Of a DNA stretch of 64,000 nt, positions 41,722 to 55,651 are shown piece after piece. The position numbers and the translations under genes were made by a program. The notes under the pieces are model-generated. The model saw only the letters and a list, made by a program, of their open reading frames with translations. It was not told the origin of the DNA and did not search any database. The DNA is from Streptomyces sp. NBC_00690 (GTDB lineage: Bacteria > Actinomycetota > Actinomycetes > Streptomycetales > Streptomycetaceae): the NCBI RefSeq assembly GCF_036226685.1, contig NZ_CP109009.1, forward strand, positions 5,917,501 to 5,981,500. The letters are read 5' to 3'. Each line of letters begins with the position of its first letter. Position 1 is the first letter of the stretch.

Positions 41722-41946
41722 GAGGTAGGGGCGGTATAAAGACCGGTCCTGGTTCCTGCTATCGTCCGGTGCCAACTGCGGCTCTGCGGGCGCGGGCATC
41801 TGAGCTGACGCCTGCTCATTCGCGAGGCTCCTTGCCCGCCAGCCGCCCTCACATCCGTAACACCAGTCCAGTGCCGAACCGCGGCTGCGCGCCGCGCCGA
41901 CACAACGAGGTTGCCGTACCTATGCGCCACGCTGAAGGAGCCCGCG

Positions 41947-43070
<1,124 letters not shown>

Positions 43071-43111
43071 GACGCGGACCTGACAGCCAATATTTCACGG
43101 AAGGCACTGAT

Positions 43112-43666
43112 GTGACTCAGTTCAATCTTGCGGCAGCGGGGGCGGAGCAGCCGCCGCTCATCCCGCACGCCGACGAGCTCATCATCGGCCTGATCGCGTT
43201 CGCCATCGTCTTCTTCTTCCTCGCCAAGAAGCTCCTCCCGAACATCAACAAGGTTCTGGAGCAGCGTCGGGAAGCCATCGAAGGCGGCATCGAGAAGGCT
43301 GACGCGGCGAAGACCGAGGCCGAGAGCGTACTTGAGCAGTACAAGGCCCAGCTCGCCGAGGCCCGCCACGAAGCCGCTCGGCTGCGCCAGGAGGCCACCG
43401 AGCAGGGCACCGCGATCATCCAGGAGATGAGGGCGGAAGGCCAGCGGCAGCGTGAGGACATCATCGCCGCAGGTCACGCCCAGATCGAGGCCGACCGCAA
43501 GGCCGCAGCCGCCGCGCTCCGTCAGGACGTCGGCAAGCTTGCGACCGATCTGGCCGGCAAGCTCGTCGGTGAGTCCCTTGAGGACAACGCCCGACAGAGC
43601 CGGACGATCGACCGCTTCCTCGACGAGCTGGAAGACGGCGCTGTGAAGGCAGAGGCCACCCGGTGA
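43112..43666 (+). CDS. atpF: ATP synthase F0 subunit b
   Basis: 184 residues: one membrane helix (LIIGLIAFAIVFFFLAKKLL) followed by a long charged coiled coil that forms the peripheral stalk. GTG 43112. The stop overlaps atpH (GTGA). Confidence 0.96.
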   Translation: MTQFNLAAAGAEQPPLIPHADELIIGLIAFAIVFFFLAKKLLPNINKVLEQRREAIEGGIEKADAAKTEAESVLEQYKAQLAEARHEAARLRQEATEQGTAIIQEMRAEGQRQREDIIAAGHAQIEADRKAAAAALRQDVGKLATDLAGKLVGESLEDNARQSRTIDRFLDELEDGAVKAEATR

Positions 43667-44487
43667 AGCCCCTGAACGGAGCGAGCCGTGAGGCCCTCGC
43701 CACTGCGCGTGAGTCGCTCGACGCACTGACGGACTCCACGTCCGTCGATGCCTCGACGCTCGCCGAGGGGCTGGCCTCCGTCACCGCGCTGCTCAACCGC
43801 GAGGTGTCGCTGCGTCGGGTCCTGACCGACCCGGCGCAGGCCGGCGAGGCCAAGGCCCAGCTGGTATCGCGCCTGCTCAGCGGGCAGGTCAGCGGTGAGA
43901 CCGTTGATCTGGTCTCCGGTATGGTCCGCTCCCGCTGGTCCAGGTCACGCGACCTGGTCGACGCACTGGAAGAGCTGACGGCCACCGCCGATCTCAGCTC
44001 GGCCCAGCGCGCCGGGGTCCTGGACGACGTCGAGGACGAGCTGTTCCGCTTCGGCCGGATCGCGTACTCCAGCCCGAATCTGCGCGCCGCGCTGAGCGAC
44101 AAGGCCGCCACCGCCACCGCCAAGGCCGGACTGCTGCGCAGTCTGCTGGGCGGCAAGGTGAACCCGGTCACCGAGCGACTGATCATCCGTCTGGTCACCG
44201 CACCGCGTGGACGTAGCCTGGAACAGGGACTCGACTCCCTGTCCAAGCTCGCTGCGTCGCGCAGGGAGCGGATGGTGGCGGTCATCACCTCGGCCGTACC
44301 GCTCACCGACGTCCAGAAGCAGCGCCTCGGCGGTGTTCTGGCCAGGGTCTACGGGCGCGAGATGCACCTGAACCTCGATGTGGACCCCGAGGTCCTCGGC
44401 GGGATCTCGGTGCGGGTCGGCGACGAGGTGATCGACGGGACCGTCGCGAGCCGTCTGGACGAGGCAACCCGTCGGATGGCCGGCTGA
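43663..44487 (+). CDS. atpH: ATP synthase F1 subunit delta
   Basis: 274 residues, longer than the usual 180 as in other actinobacteria, where the N-terminal part is extended. The C-terminal LNLDVDPEVLGGISVRVGDE with VIDGTVASRLDEATR is the delta signature. It links F1 to the b stalk. GTG start overlaps the atpF stop. Confidence 0.95.
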   Translation: MKPLNGASREALATARESLDALTDSTSVDASTLAEGLASVTALLNREVSLRRVLTDPAQAGEAKAQLVSRLLSGQVSGETVDLVSGMVRSRWSRSRDLVDALEELTATADLSSAQRAGVLDDVEDELFRFGRIAYSSPNLRAALSDKAATATAKAGLLRSLLGGKVNPVTERLIIRLVTAPRGRSLEQGLDSLSKLAASRRERMVAVITSAVPLTDVQKQRLGGVLARVYGREMHLNLDVDPEVLGGISVRVGDEVIDGTVASRLDEATRRMAG

Positions 44488-44554
44488 CAGCCGTCACCAA
44501 CTGAACAAGGCAGTAAGCGGCCCGGTTGGGCCGTGCAGAGATTGCAGAAGATTC

Positions 44555-44571
44555 CTGGGGGTCGCCCCCAG
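44555..44571 (+). other. hairpin in the atpH-atpA gap
   Basis: CTGGGGG-TCG-CCCCCAG is a perfect 7-bp stem in the 131-bp gap before atpA. A downstream GACCCCC can compete for the first strand. It may tune expression between the F0 and F1 genes or mark mRNA processing. Confidence 0.5.
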
Positions 44572-44618
44572 ACCCCCTTAAGAAACTTCGGGCCCAACAA
44601 GGAGAGCAGGGAACCCAG

Positions 44619-46211
<1,593 letters not shown>

Positions 46212-46231
46212 CGACGGAAGGGACCTGACTC

Positions 46232-48591
<2,360 letters not shown>

Positions 48592-48604
48592 GTCTTTGAC
48601 TCAT

Positions 48605-48682
48605 GAAGGGGGGCGGGTCCGTCCCGTCCCCCTTCGCAAGCCCCATTAGACTTTGACCCAACACCCGGCATCTTCGCCGGGT
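48605..48682 (+). other. two hairpins between atpD and atpC
   Basis: GAAGGGGGGCGGG pairs with CCCGTCCCCCTTC (48605-48617 with 48623-48635, one mismatch), and ACCCGGC-ATCTTC-GCCGGGT (48663-48682) follows. They may lower epsilon-subunit expression relative to beta, since only one epsilon is needed per three beta. Confidence 0.6.
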
Positions 48683-48702
48683 GGTGACCCGAGGAGCCAC
48701 CC

Positions 48703-49086
48703 TTGGCTGCTGAGCTGCATGTCGAGCTGGTCGCCGCCGACCGAAAGGTCTGGTCCGGCGAGGCCACCCTGGTCGTCGCGCGCACCACGTCCGGCGACAT
48801 CGGCGTCATGCCCGGTCACCAGCCGCTGCTCGGTGTGCTGGAGTCGGGCCCGGTGACGATCCGTACCACCTCCGAGGAGGGGGGCGGGACCGTCGTCGCC
48901 GCTGTGCACGGCGGTTTCATCTCCTTCGCCGACAACAAGCTGTCGCTGCTGGCGGAGATCGCCGAGCTGGCTGACGAGATCGATGCCCAGCGCGCCGAGC
49001 GTGCGCTGGAGCGTGCCAAGTCGGAGGAGGACGCCGCCGCCGAGCGTCGTGCCGACATCCGACTGCGTGCGGTGGCGGTGCGCTGA
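48703..49086 (+). CDS. atpC: ATP synthase F1 subunit epsilon
   Basis: 127 residues from TTG 48703 (GAGGAG upstream). Beta-sandwich with LHVELVAADRKVWSGEATLV and GDIGVMPGHQPLLGVLESGP, then a two-helix C-terminus (QRAERALERAKSEEDAAAER) that can inhibit ATPase. Last gene of the operon. Confidence 0.95.
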   Translation: MAAELHVELVAADRKVWSGEATLVVARTTSGDIGVMPGHQPLLGVLESGPVTIRTTSEEGGGTVVAAVHGGFISFADNKLSLLAEIAELADEIDAQRAERALERAKSEEDAAAERRADIRLRAVAVR

Positions 49087-49107
49087 GCACCCCGCCAACA
49101 GTCAAAC

Positions 49108-49157
49108 CCTCAGCCGCGGCCCGGTCTGGACTCATCCAGACCGTGTCGCGGCTGAGG
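49108..49157 (+). terminator. atp operon terminator
   Basis: CCTCAGCCGCG and CGCGGCTGAGG enclose a second stem CGGTCTGGA/TCCAGACCG. The long two-part hairpin begins 22 bp after atpC. Confidence 0.85.
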
Positions 49158-49224
49158 CGATGCAGGTGCATAGAGCAGTGCGTTTGGTTACGAGGACGAG
49201 CACGATGCGAGGAGGTGGGTGGAG

Positions 49225-49674
49225 ATGTTCCTCGCAGTGCTGGTGAGCGTCCTGGCCGTCGTCACACTGGTGGGGATCGGCCTTTTCGTCTTCGGTCTGC
49301 GCCGACGACTGATCCAGCGTTCCGGCGGCACTTTCGACTGCAGCCTCCGGTGGAACCTCCCGGAGGAGCCCGATCTCTCGGGCAAGGGATGGGTGTACGG
49401 AGTCGCCCGCTACAGCGGGGACCGGATCATGTGGTTCCGGGTCTTCTCCTACGCCCCGCGTCCCCGTCGCACCCTGGAGCGTTCGGCGATCGAGGTCGTC
49501 GCCCGTCGCACTCCGGAGGGCGAGGAGGAGTTGGCGCTGCTCTCCGATGCGGTGGTGCTGGGGTGTCTGCATCGCGGAACCCGGCTGGAACTGGCGATGA
49601 GCGAGGACGCCCTGACCGGCTTTCTGGCCTGGTTGGAGGCGGCACCTCCCGGCCAGCGGGTGAACGTGGCCTGA
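49225..49674 (+). CDS. DUF2550 membrane-anchored protein
   Basis: 149 residues. An N-terminal membrane segment (FLAVLVSVLAVVTLVGIGLF) is followed by a soluble domain: SGGTFDCSLRWN, GKGWVYGVARYSGDRIMWFR and SYAPRPRRTLERSAIEVVAR, typical of the DUF2550 family found behind atpC in actinobacteria. ATG 49225 is chosen (AGGAGG nine bases upstream); GTG 49219 is too close to it. Function unknown, probably on the inner face of the membrane. Confidence 0.85.
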   Translation: MFLAVLVSVLAVVTLVGIGLFVFGLRRRLIQRSGGTFDCSLRWNLPEEPDLSGKGWVYGVARYSGDRIMWFRVFSYAPRPRRTLERSAIEVVARRTPEGEEELALLSDAVVLGCLHRGTRLELAMSEDALTGFLAWLEAAPPGQRVNVA

Positions 49675-50246
49675 GCCGTGTCCGGCACATTCCGCCCGAC
49701 CTTCGGGAGGATGCCGCTCTCGTCAGACACCATCGAGGAGCTCTCGCGGTCTCGTCCGAGTGATGGGTGAATGCTGGAGAAGGGCGCTGTCCATGGGGCA
49801 GCGCCTTTGTTGTGCCCGGATTCCCCGGGCCAGGGGTGATGGTCGCCGGTCGTATCGCGGTGGGGAGCACTTCAGCGGGGTGGCCGGGAGGGCGACAGGA
49901 GAGCGGGTCCGTACCGGTGGTTGTATGCCGTACCGCTGGCGGGGCGTTTCCCCGGGGCCGCGGCGGGCTCGATGACAGGTCCATGCGGCGGCGCGGGGGA
50001 AGCGGGCAGCCGCATGCGCAGGTCCACAGCGGTGTTCGCGTTCGCCAGTGCTGCTCTGCGGGTGCTGCTCTGCGGTGATGTTCAGTGGTGCTGTTCAGTA
50101 GGCGGCACGGTCACCCCCCTGTCCGAGGGGCGCGGCACCGCTGGCTGTGCGGGCAGTGGGCGGGCGGGCATGCGGAAGGGGCCGGGGAGATGGTTCTCCC
50201 CGGCCCCTCCTGTGCGCTGAGTGCAGTGCTGGTTACCTACTGGGTC
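49675..50246. other. intergenic region between convergent genes
   Basis: Near its left end AAGGGCGCTGTCC and GGCAGCGCCTTT (49780-49808) form a terminator with a TTTGTTG tail for the + strand gene. The stretch from about 49810 to 50170 is GC-rich with many short shadow frames, none with a ribosome site or credible protein. I see nothing more in it. Confidence 0.6.
50178..50207 (-). terminator. terminator of the chitinase gene
   Basis: GGGGCCGGGGAGA and TCTCCCCGGCCCC pair perfectly (13 bp, loop TGGT). It lies 40 bp behind the chitinase stop and can serve both strands. Confidence 0.88.
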
Positions 50247-52064
50247 TTACTGGAGGCCGTTGTGCACGGCGGACGCGAGTTCACCGTTGGTGGTGTCTCC
50301 GCTGAACTCCCAGTAGAAGGCGCCACCCAGGTTCTGCTGCTTGGCCCACGCCATCTTGGAGCCGATGGTCGCCGGGGTGTCGTAGCTCCACCAGTTGGTG
50401 CCACAGTGGGCGTAGGCGGTGCCGCCGACGGTCCCGGTGGACGGGCAGGTGTTCTTGAGGACCTTGTAGTCCTCGTTGCCGGGCTCGTAGGTACCGGCAG
50501 CAGCGCCGGTGGCGGTGCCACCCGGTGCCGCCTGGGTCACTCCGGTCCAGCCGCGGCCGTAGAAGCCGACACCGAGCAGGATCTTGCTCGCCGGCACGCC
50601 CTTCGCCTTGAACTTGGCGATGGCCTCAGCCGAGGTGAACTTCGGCTTCGGGATGCCCGTGTACGCGGTCAGCGGGGAGTGCGGAGCCGTCGGGCCCTTT
50701 GCGTCCCAGGCGCCGAAGAAGTCGTACGTCATCACGTTGTACCAGTCGAGGTACTGAGCGGCGCCGCCGTAGTCGGCCGCGTCGATCTTGCCACCGTCAG
50801 ACGCGTCGGCCGTGGTGGCCGCGGTGATCAGGTAGTTCGGGCCGAACTTCGCCCGCATGGCCTTCATCATGTTGGTGATCGATGCAGGGCCACTGGTGTC
50901 ACAGGTCAGACCACAGGCGTTGGGGTACTCCCAGTCCAGGTCGATGCCGTCGAAGACACCGGCCCAGCGCGGGTCCTCAACGAGGTCGTAGCAGGACTGC
51001 GCGAACGCGGTCGGGTTGGCAACGGCCTGGCCGAAGCCGCCGGACCAGGTCCAACCACCGAACGAGTACAGAACCTTGATGTGCGGGTACTTCTTCTTCA
51101 GCTTGAGCAGCTGGTTGAAGCTACCGCGCAGGGGCTGGTCCCAGGTGTCAGCGACACCGTCGACCGACTTGTCCGCACCGTACGCCATGTCGTAGTCCGA
51201 GTAGGCGTCACCGATGGTGCAGCGACCGTTCTGGACGTTACCGAAGGCGTAGTTGATGTGGGTGATCTTCGACGCCGTGCCGGAGGTGTCCAGGTTCTTC
51301 ACGAAGTAGTTGCGTCCGTAGACGCCCCAGTTGGTGAAGTAGCCCATCTTCTTCTTGGCGCCCGGGTCGATGACCCCGCCCTTGGTCGTCACCGAGAGGG
51401 CTCCGGACAGCGGACCGAGCTGGTCGATGCTGTCACGGGCCTGCACGGTGTACGAGTAGGTGGTGCCCTTGGTCAGACCCGTGTCCGTGTGGGTGAGGGA
51501 GGTCGTGGTGGCGACCTTGGCCCCGTCCCGGAAGACGTCGTAGTTCTTGACCTGCTTGTCGTCCGTGGCGGCGCCCCAGCTGATCTTCGCCTGGGTCTCC
51601 GTCACATCGGCGTCGCCAGCGGTGACGGTGCCGGGAGCGCTCGGGGGAGCGTCGCCGGGCGGGGTGCCGTCACAGGAAGCGCCGTTGATCTTACAGCCGG
51701 TCGGGGCACCGGTGCCCTGGCCGTTGAAGCCGAAGGTCACGGAAGCACCGGGGGCCAGGTTGTTGGCCCAGGGCTTGTTCTTCGCCGTCCAGTGGTTGCC
51801 GGCGCTTGTCACGTCGGCGTCCCAGGACGAGAGGACCTTGGTTCCGGTGGGGAAGTCCCACTCAAGGGTCCATCCATTGATGGCCGTGGTGCCGGTGTTC
51901 TTCACCGTCCACTTGCCCTCGAAGCCGCTGCCCCAGTCAGATCCCTTGACATAGCTCGCGGAGGCCGAGGTGGCGGCCTGTGCGGGGGATGCCATGGCGA
52001 CCATTGCGGCCAGGGGCAGGGCGAGCGCGGTCAGACCCGCGACTATTCGTGATCTTTTAGACAT
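50247..52064 (-). CDS. secreted GH18 chitinase with CBM2 and FnIII domains
   Basis: 605 residues from ATG 52064. Signal peptide MSKRSRIVAGLTALALPLAA...ASPAQA. Residues 30-135 are a family 2 carbohydrate-binding module (GSGFEGKWTVKNTGTTAING, WTLEWDFPTGTKV). A fibronectin III domain follows (APGTVTAGDADVTETQAKIS), then the GH18 barrel with FDGIDLDWEYP, catalytic Glu 379, and late MTYDFFGAWD. It cleaves chitin outside the cell, giving chitobiose for uptake. The promoter bears chi-type direct repeats that fit DasR control. Confidence 0.95.
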   Translation of the reverse strand: MSKRSRIVAGLTALALPLAAMVAMASPAQAATSASASYVKGSDWGSGFEGKWTVKNTGTTAINGWTLEWDFPTGTKVLSSWDADVTSAGNHWTAKNKPWANNLAPGASVTFGFNGQGTGAPTGCKINGASCDGTPPGDAPPSAPGTVTAGDADVTETQAKISWGAATDDKQVKNYDVFRDGAKVATTTSLTHTDTGLTKGTTYSYTVQARDSIDQLGPLSGALSVTTKGGVIDPGAKKKMGYFTNWGVYGRNYFVKNLDTSGTASKITHINYAFGNVQNGRCTIGDAYSDYDMAYGADKSVDGVADTWDQPLRGSFNQLLKLKKKYPHIKVLYSFGGWTWSGGFGQAVANPTAFAQSCYDLVEDPRWAGVFDGIDLDWEYPNACGLTCDTSGPASITNMMKAMRAKFGPNYLITAATTADASDGGKIDAADYGGAAQYLDWYNVMTYDFFGAWDAKGPTAPHSPLTAYTGIPKPKFTSAEAIAKFKAKGVPASKILLGVGFYGRGWTGVTQAAPGGTATGAAAGTYEPGNEDYKVLKNTCPSTGTVGGTAYAHCGTNWWSYDTPATIGSKMAWAKQQNLGGAFYWEFSGDTTNGELASAVHNGLQ

Positions 52065-52191
52065 ACGTTTTCTCAAGCCGTTGAGTGGTGGGGGTTGAGT
52101 GCTCAAGGGTGCTCCTTGGGGAGGTCCGGATAGTGGGGTAGGACCGTGCACTGCGCACTCTGCGTGGCTCACTGCAGCGTGTGTTGCGGTG

Positions 52192-52233
52192 AGAGTAAGG
52201 AGGTCTGGACCAATCGTCAATAGGTCCAGACCA
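52192..52233 (-). promoter_or_regulatory. chitinase promoter with 12-bp direct repeats (DasR/chi box)
   Basis: On the - strand TGGTCTGGACCT (52233-52222) and TGGTCCAGACCT (52212-52201) are 21 bp apart, two helical turns. Between them lies TTGACG (52220-52215) as -35, with TACTCT (52197-52192) 17 bp further as -10. Such TGGTCNNGACCT repeats are the known control elements of Streptomyces chitinase genes and match the DasR-responsive (dre) consensus. Confidence 0.85.
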
Positions 52234-52262
52234 AAGCTAGCCGGTGGCGTGAAGAGATGGGG

Positions 52263-52952
52263 TCAGATTCCCAACTCCTGCGCAAGAACGGCCGCCTGGA
52301 CCCGGCTACGGAGGTCCAGCTTTCCCAGCAGTCGGCTCACATGCGTTTTCACAGTAGCCTCAGCCATGCACAGCCGTACCGCGATTTCGGCATTCGACAG
52401 TCCTTGGCCGAGACACACGAGGACCTCTCGCTCGCGCCGGGTGAGGACGTCCAGTACGGCGGGGTCTGGGGCGTCAGGGGAGCGAACGGGGCTGGGAGCT
52501 GCGAATTCCGCGATCAGACGCCGGGTCACGGCCGGGGCGATCAGGCCCTCTCCGTGGGCGACCGTGCGAACGGCGTCCAGCAGACCCTGCGCCTCGGTGT
52601 TCTTCAGCAGGAATCCGGAGGCGCCAGCTCTTAGCGCGCCGAAGATGTACTCGTCAAGATCAAACGTAGTAAGGATCAAGACATCTGCGAGACGGTCCTC
52701 AACGATCTGTCGGGTGGCTGAAACCCCATCGAGACGGGGCATTTGAATATCCATCAACACCAGATCCGGACGGAGGCTCCGGGTCAACTCCACCGCCTCT
52801 TCGCCGTCCGCGGCCTCCGCGACGACCTCGATGTCCGCAGCGCTCCTGAGGATGAGCACCAGTCCCGCGCGCACCGCGCTCTGGTCCTCCGCCACCAGTA
52901 CCCGGATCCGCCCGGTCCGCCGACCGCTTCTTTCGTCGGGTTCGTCCGTCAT
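52263..52952 (-). CDS. NarL/LuxR-family response regulator
   Basis: 229 residues from ATG 52952 (AAGGAG upstream). Receiver domain with phospho-acceptor Asp in LVLMDIQMPRLDG and Lys in FLLKNTEA, then a LuxR-type helix-turn-helix (LTRREREVLVCLGQGLSNAE, TVKTHVSRLLGKLDLRSRVQ). It starts inside the end of the histidine kinase gene (4-bp overlap) and is its partner. Targets are unknown; the chitinase gene reads the same way 198 bp downstream and a link is possible since chi genes are often under two-component control. Confidence 0.92.
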   Translation of the reverse strand: MTDEPDERSGRRTGRIRVLVAEDQSAVRAGLVLILRSAADIEVVAEAADGEEAVELTRSLRPDLVLMDIQMPRLDGVSATRQIVEDRLADVLILTTFDLDEYIFGALRAGASGFLLKNTEAQGLLDAVRTVAHGEGLIAPAVTRRLIAEFAAPSPVRSPDAPDPAVLDVLTRREREVLVCLGQGLSNAEIAVRLCMAEATVKTHVSRLLGKLDLRSRVQAAVLAQELGI

Positions 52953-54172
52953 GTCGATGGCTCCTTGTCGTCGTCCCGTACGGGGAGCACTGCCCGTACG
53001 CACCAGATCTTGGCCGGGCCGCCCGGTGGCCCCTCGACCGGACCCGCCGTCAACTCGCCCTTCAACAGGGCGACCCGCTCCCGCATCCCGACTAGCCCAG
53101 CCCCTGAGCCCGGTGCCCGCGGGCCCGGTCTCCTCCCGAACGGGCTGTTCACCTCCACGGTCAGGGCGTGCCCCCGCTCATGGGAGAGATGGATCTCCAC
53201 CTGGCCCGACTCCGCGTGCTTGAGGGCGTTCGTCACCGACTCCTGGACGATGCGGTACGCCGCCAACTCCACCGGCGCGGGCAGCGAGTTCGCTGCCTCC
53301 CGCCGGTCGTTCAGGCTGAAGGTGAGCCCGCTGGCAGCCCCGTTGGTACCTGCCTGGGCGATCAGGGCATCGAGGCCGGCGAGGGTGGGGGCAGCCGCCG
53401 GTTCGTTGTCATCGCTGCTCTGTCTGAGCAACCCGATCAGCCGCCGCATCTCGGACAGCCCGGCGACGCTGTTCTCCCGGATGACCCCGAGCGCCTCCTC
53501 GGTTGTGCGCGGGTCGTTGAGGGAGAGCGCGGCCGTGGAGTGGATGGCGATGGCCGAGAGATGGTTGGCCACCATGTCGTGCAGTTCGCGCGCCATCCTG
53601 CTGCGTTCGGCCGTCACCGCCTGCACCCGGTCCATCTCGGCGAGCAGCGCTGTCTGCTCGGCTCGCAGCCGGGCCGCGTCGGCCGCCTCCCGGTGGTTGC
53701 GGATGATGCTCCCGGTGACGGCGGGGGCGAGAGTGATCAGTCCGATGATGACCCCGATCAGCAGTCCGACCGGTTCCTGGAACACGGCGAGCAGGGTGAT
53801 CGTCGACGCCACGGTGATCAGTCCGGACACCACGGGGACCCGACGGGCCGCGGTGGGGGAGCTGTAGACGACCGCCGCGTACACCGCATCCGTGAAGACC
53901 ACGACCGTCACCAGGCTGCCGACCGTGAACTGATCGGCGATCAGCGCGGCCGTGGCGATCGCCAGCATCGCGAGCGGCAGTATCCGGCGCAGCAGCGACT
54001 GGGCGGACATCACGGCCAGCGGCACCAGGGCCGCCCAGGGGGGCAGCGCGTTGCGGGAGGACTGGGTGTACAGCCCCAGCGACCAGAGCAGCACACCGCC
54101 GAGGAACGCGGTGACGGCGAGGATCACATCGTCACGGTGAGGGCGGGGAAACGTCACCTGCCCATCCAACAC
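52949..54172 (-). CDS. sensor histidine kinase (HisKA_3)
   Basis: About 407 residues from GTG 54172. Four to five membrane helices with hardly any extracellular loop make up the sensor (DDVILAVTAFLGGVLLWSLG and so on), which points to intramembrane sensing. The phospho-acceptor His is in RSRMARELHDMVANHLSAIA and the ATPase domain has NALKHAESGQ (N box) and PGSGAGLVGMRERV (G box). GTG 54157 is a shorter alternative start. Confidence 0.88.
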   Translation of the reverse strand: MLDGQVTFPRPHRDDVILAVTAFLGGVLLWSLGLYTQSSRNALPPWAALVPLAVMSAQSLLRRILPLAMLAIATAALIADQFTVGSLVTVVVFTDAVYAAVVYSSPTAARRVPVVSGLITVASTITLLAVFQEPVGLLIGVIIGLITLAPAVTGSIIRNHREAADAARLRAEQTALLAEMDRVQAVTAERSRMARELHDMVANHLSAIAIHSTAALSLNDPRTTEEALGVIRENSVAGLSEMRRLIGLLRQSSDDNEPAAAPTLAGLDALIAQAGTNGAASGLTFSLNDRREAANSLPAPVELAAYRIVQESVTNALKHAESGQVEIHLSHERGHALTVEVNSPFGRRPGPRAPGSGAGLVGMRERVALLKGELTAGPVEGPPGGPAKIWCVRAVLPVRDDDKEPST

Positions 54173-54308
54173 GGCGGGACGGGTGCAGGGCGTCCGCAGC
54201 CCGGGTGAGCTGCGAGTACATCGAAAGATGCAGCACGACTTCGTCACTGGCGACGACGATCGGCGGCTCTTTCAGCGAGACGCTGGAGTCGGTGAAAGGA
54301 GTTGTGCC

Positions 54309-54923
54309 GTGATCGTCACGCTGATCATCATCTGCGAGGTCGGATTCTGGGTGCTGCTGGCGGCAGGGCTCGCCACGCGCTACATCCTGAAGAAGCCGAA
54401 GACGGGCATGGCCTTGCTGCTCTGCGAGCCCCTGTTGGAGGTCGTGCTGCTGGTCGTCACCGCGATCGACCTCAAGAACGGCGCGGACCCCAGTTGGAAG
54501 CACGGTCTGGCGGCCCTCTACATCGGCTACACCGTCGGGCACGGGCACCGCACGGTCACTTGGCTCGACGGCCATGCGGCCCATCGGTTCGGTGGCGCGC
54601 CGCCGCCTGTGAAGCCGCCGCGCTACGGAAAGGGACGGGCCGTTCACGAGGCGAAGATCTGGTTCGGGACGGTGGTGGGCGCCGCGGTTGCGAGCGGACT
54701 GCTGCTCCTGGCGATCTGGTACGTCGGGGACCCGAGCCGCTCCGCCTCGCTGGAGGGCTGGATCTACCAGGCGTGGAAGATCACCGCCATTCACGGTGTG
54801 ATCGCGCTGTCGTACGCGCTCTGGCCCCACAAGGGCCCCGGCGGCCAGAAGCCGGGCCGGAAGGCGGACGAGCAGAGCGACCAGAAGCCGGATCGTGAGC
54901 CGGTCCGGGTGCGCCGCCCGTAG
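54309..54923 (+). CDS. hypothetical integral membrane protein
   Basis: 204 residues from GTG 54309 (AAGGAG upstream). Five hydrophobic segments: VIVTLIIICEVGFWVLLAAG, KTGMALLLCEPLLEVVLLVV, LAALYIGYTVGHGHRTVTWL, VVGAAVASGLLLLAIWYVGD and ITAIHGVIALSYALWPHKGP. A basic/acidic tail ends the protein. I do not recognise a function. It is divergent from the two-component operon, with 136 bp between. Confidence 0.75.
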   Translation: MIVTLIIICEVGFWVLLAAGLATRYILKKPKTGMALLLCEPLLEVVLLVVTAIDLKNGADPSWKHGLAALYIGYTVGHGHRTVTWLDGHAAHRFGGAPPPVKPPRYGKGRAVHEAKIWFGTVVGAAVASGLLLLAIWYVGDPSRSASLEGWIYQAWKITAIHGVIALSYALWPHKGPGGQKPGRKADEQSDQKPDREPVRVRRP

Positions 54924-55006
54924 GGCCCGGCCCGAGCGGGCTGCGAAGGCCCGTGCGGGCTGCGAAGGCCCGTGCGGTGTTCTGCGAGTTTCTGGAGTTC
55001 TCGGCG

Positions 55007-55050
55007 CTTCGGCCCCGTCCACCTGGTCATCCAGGTCGACGGGGCCGAAG
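55007..55050. terminator. bidirectional terminator between convergent genes
   Basis: Twenty bases on each side (55007-55026 with 55031-55050) pair with one mismatch around loop TCAT. Just upstream a 19-bp unit GGGCTGCGAAGGCCCGTGC is repeated twice in tandem (54938-54975). Confidence 0.9.
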
Positions 55051-55065
55051 CGGTACACCGAGGGT

Positions 55066-55638
55066 TCAGCGATCTCCGCCGGGTACCCACAGCACGTCAC
55101 CGGTCTCCTTGTTCGCCAGCCGAGCCATGATGAACAGCAGGTCGGAGAGGCGGTTGAGATAGGTGGCCGCCAGCGGGTTCATGCTCTCGCCGTGGACCTC
55201 CCAGGCAGCCCAGGTCGAACGCTCCGCCCTGCGCACGACGGTGCACGCCTGATGGAGGAGGGCGGCGCCCGGGGTGCCGCCGGGCAGGATGAAGCTGCGC
55301 AGCTTCTCCAACTCCTCAAGGAAGCGGTCGCAGTCCGCCTCCAGCCGGTCGATGTAGAACTGTTCGACGCGCAGGGGCGGGTACTTCGGCTCCGCCACCA
55401 CCGGCGTGGAGAGGTCCGCCCCCACGTCGAAGAGGTCGTTCTGGACGCGGACGAGCACGCCGACGACGTCCTCCCGCAGCTGCCCCAGGGCGATCGCCGT
55501 GCCGAGTGCGGCGTTGGCCTCGTTGGCGTCGGCGTACGCGGAGATCCGCAGGTCCGTCTTGGGGACGCGGCTCATGTCGCCCAGGGCCGTCGTGCCCTGG
55601 TCGCCGGTACGGGTGTAGATGCGTGTCAGGTTGACCAT
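55066..55638 (-). CDS. cob(I)alamin adenosyltransferase, PduO type
   Basis: 190 residues. The N-terminal IYTRTGDQGTTALGDMSRVP is the ATP-binding signature of PduO-type enzymes and RRAERSTWAAW with LNRLSDLLFIMARLAN completes the five-helix bundle. It attaches the adenosyl group of ATP to cob(I)alamin, making coenzyme B12 for enzymes such as methylmalonyl-CoA mutase. It reads in the same direction as the ABC genes upstream but with a 13-bp gap, so co-transcription is possible. Confidence 0.93.
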   Translation of the reverse strand: MVNLTRIYTRTGDQGTTALGDMSRVPKTDLRISAYADANEANAALGTAIALGQLREDVVGVLVRVQNDLFDVGADLSTPVVAEPKYPPLRVEQFYIDRLEADCDRFLEELEKLRSFILPGGTPGAALLHQACTVVRRAERSTWAAWEVHGESMNPLAATYLNRLSDLLFIMARLANKETGDVLWVPGGDR

Positions 55639-55651
55639 GGGCCCAGCGTAG

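Noticed and set aside
49810..50220. small proteins in the gap between the DUF2550 and chitinase genes
   Set aside because: Several 70-100 codon frames exist but they overlap each other, lack ribosome sites and show no conserved-looking segment.
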